Assembly: GCA_002451015.1 (NCBI GenBank)
Contig: DKBB01000183.1
Span: 1-17,076, forward strand
DNA: 17,076 nucleotides
Direction: 5' to 3'
DNA from: Acidobacteria bacterium UBA6911
Lineage (GTDB): Bacteria; Acidobacteriota; UBA6911
The notes under the pieces were generated by a model. The model searched no databases, was not told the origin of the DNA, and saw nothing but the letters and a program-made list of their open reading frames with translations. The translations under genes and the position numbers were made by a program. Shown here piece by piece: positions 14,156 through 17,076 of this stretch (positions within the stretch are counted from its first letter, which is position 1; every line of letters starts with the position of its first letter).

Positions 14156-14336
14156 AGCGCGTTCGCGGGAGAAATCCTAAAATACCAGGAATTCGTTGGA
14201 ATAATCGGTCAAATCAACCACAAATGCAAAGTATTTATCCAAAATGATAAGTAAAAAACCTTGCTTATCGAGTGCATAAGGGGACATAGTAGGACAAGTT
14301 CAAGCAAGCCAGAATTGGGTTTTGTGCCTATGTGAG

Positions 14337-14431
14337 GGAAATGGCTGCTTTGGGCGGTGTCTGCGGAAATGGCTGTTTGAAGGAGGTTCCAGGTTGTATC
14401 TGTTCCGGATACAGGAAAATATCGGAAATGG
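14337..14431. repeat. Short direct repeats and a dyad upstream of the TonB-dependent receptor
   Basis: GGAAATGGCTG occurs at 14337-14347 and again at 14365-14375 (28 nt apart), and GGAAATGG recurs at 14424-14431. Between them a dyad TGTATC/GATACA spans 14395-14413. Direct repeats are the usual target form of AraC-type regulators, and such a gene lies immediately upstream, so these may be its operators. The rest of the 408-nt gap 14156-14563 is AT-rich at its left end, has a GATAAG/CTTATC pair near 14250-14270, and holds no gene that I can support. Confidence 0.35.
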
Positions 14432-14563
14432 AATACGGCCGGAGTCCGTTTGCTCAGTCGTTTTTTGCCGCGGATTCGTGAATTGGAAATCACTAGCCCC
14501 GTTTACCTGGCGGACGGATGGGGAGGTAATGAATTCCAAATCAACTCTATCAAAGGAGAGAGT

Positions 14564-17076
14564 ATGATCTTGAAAAAATATTTACTTGGAGTGGCTGCGC
14601 TGATTCTGCTCCTATTTTGCGCGCAGGCATTCAGCCAATCAAACGCCAGTATTAACGGTACCGTTACGGATGAATCCGAAGGGGTTCTTCCGGGCGCGAC
14701 CGTCACAGTGACGAATGTGGAAACAGGTATCACGAAAGAGGCGTTCACAAACGATTCCGGAGTCTATAATTTCCCGGGTCTCCAGGTCGGTTTGTACCGC
14801 GTCACTGCGGAGTTGGATGGTTTCCAGAAACAGACAAAAACCGGAATCCGACTCGTAGCATCCGACAATTTCAGGCTCAGCTTCGAGTTGGCTATAGCCG
14901 GAATAGAGGAAGAGGTTCTGGTCAGCGTTGAAACGGAAAGCGTGCTGCTGGAATCGAATCCTTCCGTCGGTATGGTGCTACCCGAAACGCAAGTAAACGA
15001 CTTGCCTCTTGTCAACAGCAACGCGCTCGATCTCATCAAGGTGATGGGCGGCGTGAATATGACACCGAACGCGATATGGGCAGCCGACCAGACCACCCTG
15101 GCCGGGATCGGCGCCGATCAGGTGAACGTCCAGCGCGACGGTGTAACGGTCAACGATGTTCGCTGGGCGGTCGGTATGGCGTCCCCCGTGCATCTGAACC
15201 CGGAGATCGTCGGCGAGATCAAGCTGGTCGTCGCGCCCGTCGATGCGGAAATGGGGCGCGGCAGCGGCCAGGTGCAGGTTGTGACCAAATCGGGCAACAA
15301 CGAATACACCGGCAGCGCCGTCTGGAACATCCAGAACACGGCTCTGGATGCGAACTGGTGGACGAACGGCTGGCAGGGCACCATTCCCCCATGGAGAAAC
15401 CAGAACGAGCTGACCTTCTCCTTCGGCGGCCCCATCATCAAGAACAAGACGTTCTTCTTCGCCTCCTGGAACCAGCAGATCCAGCGCGTCAAGGAGAACA
15501 ACGTAAACCGTCAGGCGCCGACGGCATGGGCCCGACTGGGCGTCATGCGCTGGTTTGAAGGCTATAACGGTACTAACCTTTCAAATAATGAAAATCTCTT
15601 CGGGAGTTCGCGCAATAACGCGCCGTCTTCCGTATGGACGGTAAACGGTGACGGAACACCGAAGATGGATTCCGACGGATATCTCATTGGTGCTGACGGC
15701 TCATTGATGACTCAGCCGGCTTACATGGGAGCTTCTGCCGGTGAGTTATCCCCGCTCCGTTACCAGTACGCATTCGCTCCCTTCGTGGACGGTTTTGATA
15801 TCGCTACCGTCACGGGGCCTAACGGGGAACCCAATTTCCCGGCAGGTGCTTTCGATAGCCTGGGCTGTCTTACCGACACCTATGTCGACTGGAGTCAAGC
15901 GTACGATCCCGGCCGCCGCGACGGCTGCGATGAGTCCGGGTTCGTTCAGAGGTTCCTGGCCGATATGTATCCTCCCTCGATCAACAACTGGGATGTCGGC
16001 GACGGCCTGAACTACGGCGGTTTCCGCTGGACCCGCGCCAGGGCCGGTTACGACAACATCTACGGTCTCGGCGAATCTCCGGAGCGGAAGCAAATCACGG
16101 TCCGTCTCGACCACAACTTCAACTCCAACCACCGTCTCAGCGGCTCCTTCAGCTACGAAAGAAGCAAGGGCATGGACCAGGGACCGAGCCTGCCGGAAAA
16201 CGCTTATCCCAGCTTCATCACCCGGTATCCGTCGCAGCTGTCGGCCAGCCTGACATCGACCCTGAAGCCGACGCTGTTGAACGAGCTGCGATTCGGGTTC
16301 AACAAGCAAACGTCCTACGTGAATTCTCCCCTGTCCACACCGGGAACGGGCGAGATCCTCACGGAGAAAATGCTGGCGGTAGATTGCGCCGACTGCCCGA
16401 ATTATTTCAAGCAGGACCTGGCAAACTACCCGACCGATCTGCCTCTGCTCATCGGCCTGGACGGCGGTTTCCAGATCGCGGGCGGCTACCATCCTTACGG
16501 GAACGGCCGCGGCAACCACGGAACCCAGTGGGGCGGCGACGACTACCGTTTCGTCTATGCCGATACGATGACCTGGACGAAGGGCCGTCACACGTTCCGG
16601 TTCGGTGGAGAGGTCCACAGGACCCAGTCGTGGCAGCTGGTCAACGGCTCGATATCCTTCGGGGCTTCGGCCATGACCTATCCCGGCTTGGAGGGCGGCG
16701 ACTCCGCTGATGCGCCCAACGAGAGCCTGTATTTAAGCGGTAACTACACGCCGACGGCAGATGCATACTTTGCGGGCATAACGGGATCCGGCGGCGCCGG
16801 CAGTCTCGGGAATGTCTACGACGTGATGAACCTGCTGGCGGGGTCCATAGGAACCGCCCGGCAGTACCGCTTCATCAACGACCCCACGGCCACAGAGTAC
16901 AACGATATCCGGCTCGGGGAAGACGCGCGCATCACCGATTTCCGCCAGAACCAGTTCAACCTGTTCATGCAGGACGAATGGCGGGTGACGGATTCGTTCA
17001 GCCTTACGCTCGGATTGCGGTATGAGCAATACGGCGTTCCCTACCTCAAGGGAGGCATGACCATCGGCCTTCTGGA
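14564..17076 (+). CDS. TonB-dependent receptor, Oar-like (3' end beyond the window)
   Basis: This is an outer-membrane transporter/receptor; 837 residues are visible and the frame is still open at the window end. Seen: a signal peptide (MILKKYLLGVAALILLLFCA, cleavage near AFSQS), then a carboxypeptidase-regulatory-like domain at about residues 28-105 (SINGTVTDESEGVLPGATVT, TNDSGVYNFPGLQVGLYRV). A plug domain follows at about 120-245, with LPLVNSNALDLIKVMGGVN, GADQVNVQRDGVTVNDVRW and the family hallmark DAEMGRGSGQVQVVTKSG. Beta-barrel strands come after (TFFFASWNQQ, ITVRLDHNFNSNHRLSGSFS, HTFRFGGEVHRTQ, FMQDEWRVTDSFSLTLGLRY). AAAGGAGAGAG precedes the ATG. Such receptors are abundant in Acidobacteriota and Aminicenantes. 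The cargo is unknown; import of oligosaccharides or peptides is a family-level guess. The upstream AraC-type gene may control it. Confidence 0.93.
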   Translation, partial: MILKKYLLGVAALILLLFCAQAFSQSNASINGTVTDESEGVLPGATVTVTNVETGITKEAFTNDSGVYNFPGLQVGLYRVTAELDGFQKQTKTGIRLVASDNFRLSFELAIAGIEEEVLVSVETESVLLESNPSVGMVLPETQVNDLPLVNSNALDLIKVMGGVNMTPNAIWAADQTTLAGIGADQVNVQRDGVTVNDVRWAVGMASPVHLNPEIVGEIKLVVAPVDAEMGRGSGQVQVVTKSGNNEYTGSAVWNIQNTALDANWWTNGWQGTIPPWRNQNELTFSFGGPIIKNKTFFFASWNQQIQRVKENNVNRQAPTAWARLGVMRWFEGYNGTNLSNNENLFGSSRNNAPSSVWTVNGDGTPKMDSDGYLIGADGSLMTQPAYMGASAGELSPLRYQYAFAPFVDGFDIATVTGPNGEPNFPAGAFDSLGCLTDTYVDWSQAYDPGRRDGCDESGFVQRFLADMYPPSINNWDVGDGLNYGGFRWTRARAGYDNIYGLGESPERKQITVRLDHNFNSNHRLSGSFSYERSKGMDQGPSLPENAYPSFITRYPSQLSASLTSTLKPTLLNELRFGFNKQTSYVNSPLSTPGTGEILTEKMLAVDCADCPNYFKQDLANYPTDLPLLIGLDGGFQIAGGYHPYGNGRGNHGTQWGGDDYRFVYADTMTWTKGRHTFRFGGEVHRTQSWQLVNGSISFGASAMTYPGLEGGDSADAPNESLYLSGNYTPTADAYFAGITGSGGAGSLGNVYDVMNLLAGSIGTARQYRFINDPTATEYNDIRLGEDARITDFRQNQFNLFMQDEWRVTDSFSLTLGLRYEQYGVPYLKGGMTIGLL

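Noticed and set aside
14275..14340. Possible REP-like or insertion-sequence end (ATAAGGGGACATAG)
   Set aside because: No inverted partner, target duplication or transposase is seen, so it cannot be supported as a mobile element.
14209..14493. 94-codon minus-strand frame in the intergenic region before the receptor
   Set aside because: No domain or ribosome site is visible; it crosses the direct repeats and is AT-rich, with composition unlike its neighbours.
15746..16618. 290-codon open frame on the minus strand inside the receptor gene
   Set aside because: It lies wholly antisense to a clear TonB-dependent receptor; its sequence is rich in Val, Arg, Gly and Ala as expected from the complement of a GC-rich gene, and it shows no domain.
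1..17076. CRISPR arrays, tRNA or rRNA genes
   Set aside because: No regularly spaced identical repeats and no tRNA or rRNA signatures were seen on either strand.

Overview
The window is about 17 kb of a Gram-negative-type bacterial chromosome. An Oar-like TonB-dependent receptor with an N-terminal carboxypeptidase-regulatory-like domain, lipoproteins and DUF4097/toast-rack-like proteins suggest Acidobacteriota or Candidatus Aminicenantes. That placement is a judgement from protein style; there is no rRNA or tRNA to test it.

Layout. (1) 1-1587, minus strand: the 5' part of lon and, upstream of it, nrdR. (2) 1588-1952: a divergent intergenic region with a perfect 20-bp palindrome. (3) 1986-6712, plus strand: a compact probable operon of ECF sigma factor, zinc-binding membrane anti-sigma factor, B-box zinc-finger membrane protein, 75-aa membrane protein, 544-aa membrane-anchored beta-solenoid protein and a toast-rack-like lipoprotein. 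The three middle proteins carry the same short LiaI/LiaF-like membrane module. I read this as an envelope-stress sensing and response system. (4) 6713-8791: a structured leader, a polytopic membrane protein of unknown function that may be translated from a leaderless mRNA, and a secreted DUF4097-like protein. (5) 8792-9223: a long inverted repeat, then about 300 nt of structured sequence ending in a short broken ORF, best explained as the 5' remnant of a group II intron. (6) 9224-13495: a three-gene operon of FAD-binding oxidase, two-CCG-domain iron-sulfur protein and second FAD-binding oxidase. Its subunit make-up recalls glycolate oxidase GlcD/GlcF/GlcE, but the substrate is unknown. (7) 13496-14563: a terminator-like hairpin, a frameshifted gene remnant on the minus strand, a stand-alone AraC-type DNA-binding protein, and a 400-nt region with short direct repeats and a dyad. 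(8) 14564 to the end: the TonB-dependent receptor, cut by the window edge.

How they fit together. The sigma/anti-sigma pair probably controls the downstream envelope genes. The redox operon would pass electrons from flavin sites to iron-sulfur centres and then to an unidentified acceptor. The small AraC-type regulator sits directly before the receptor and may control it. The best candidates for something undescribed are the sigma-factor/beta-solenoid operon, whose large protein has an almost exact 18-residue repeat over twelve registers, and the three-subunit FAD/Fe-S/FAD oxidoreductase.
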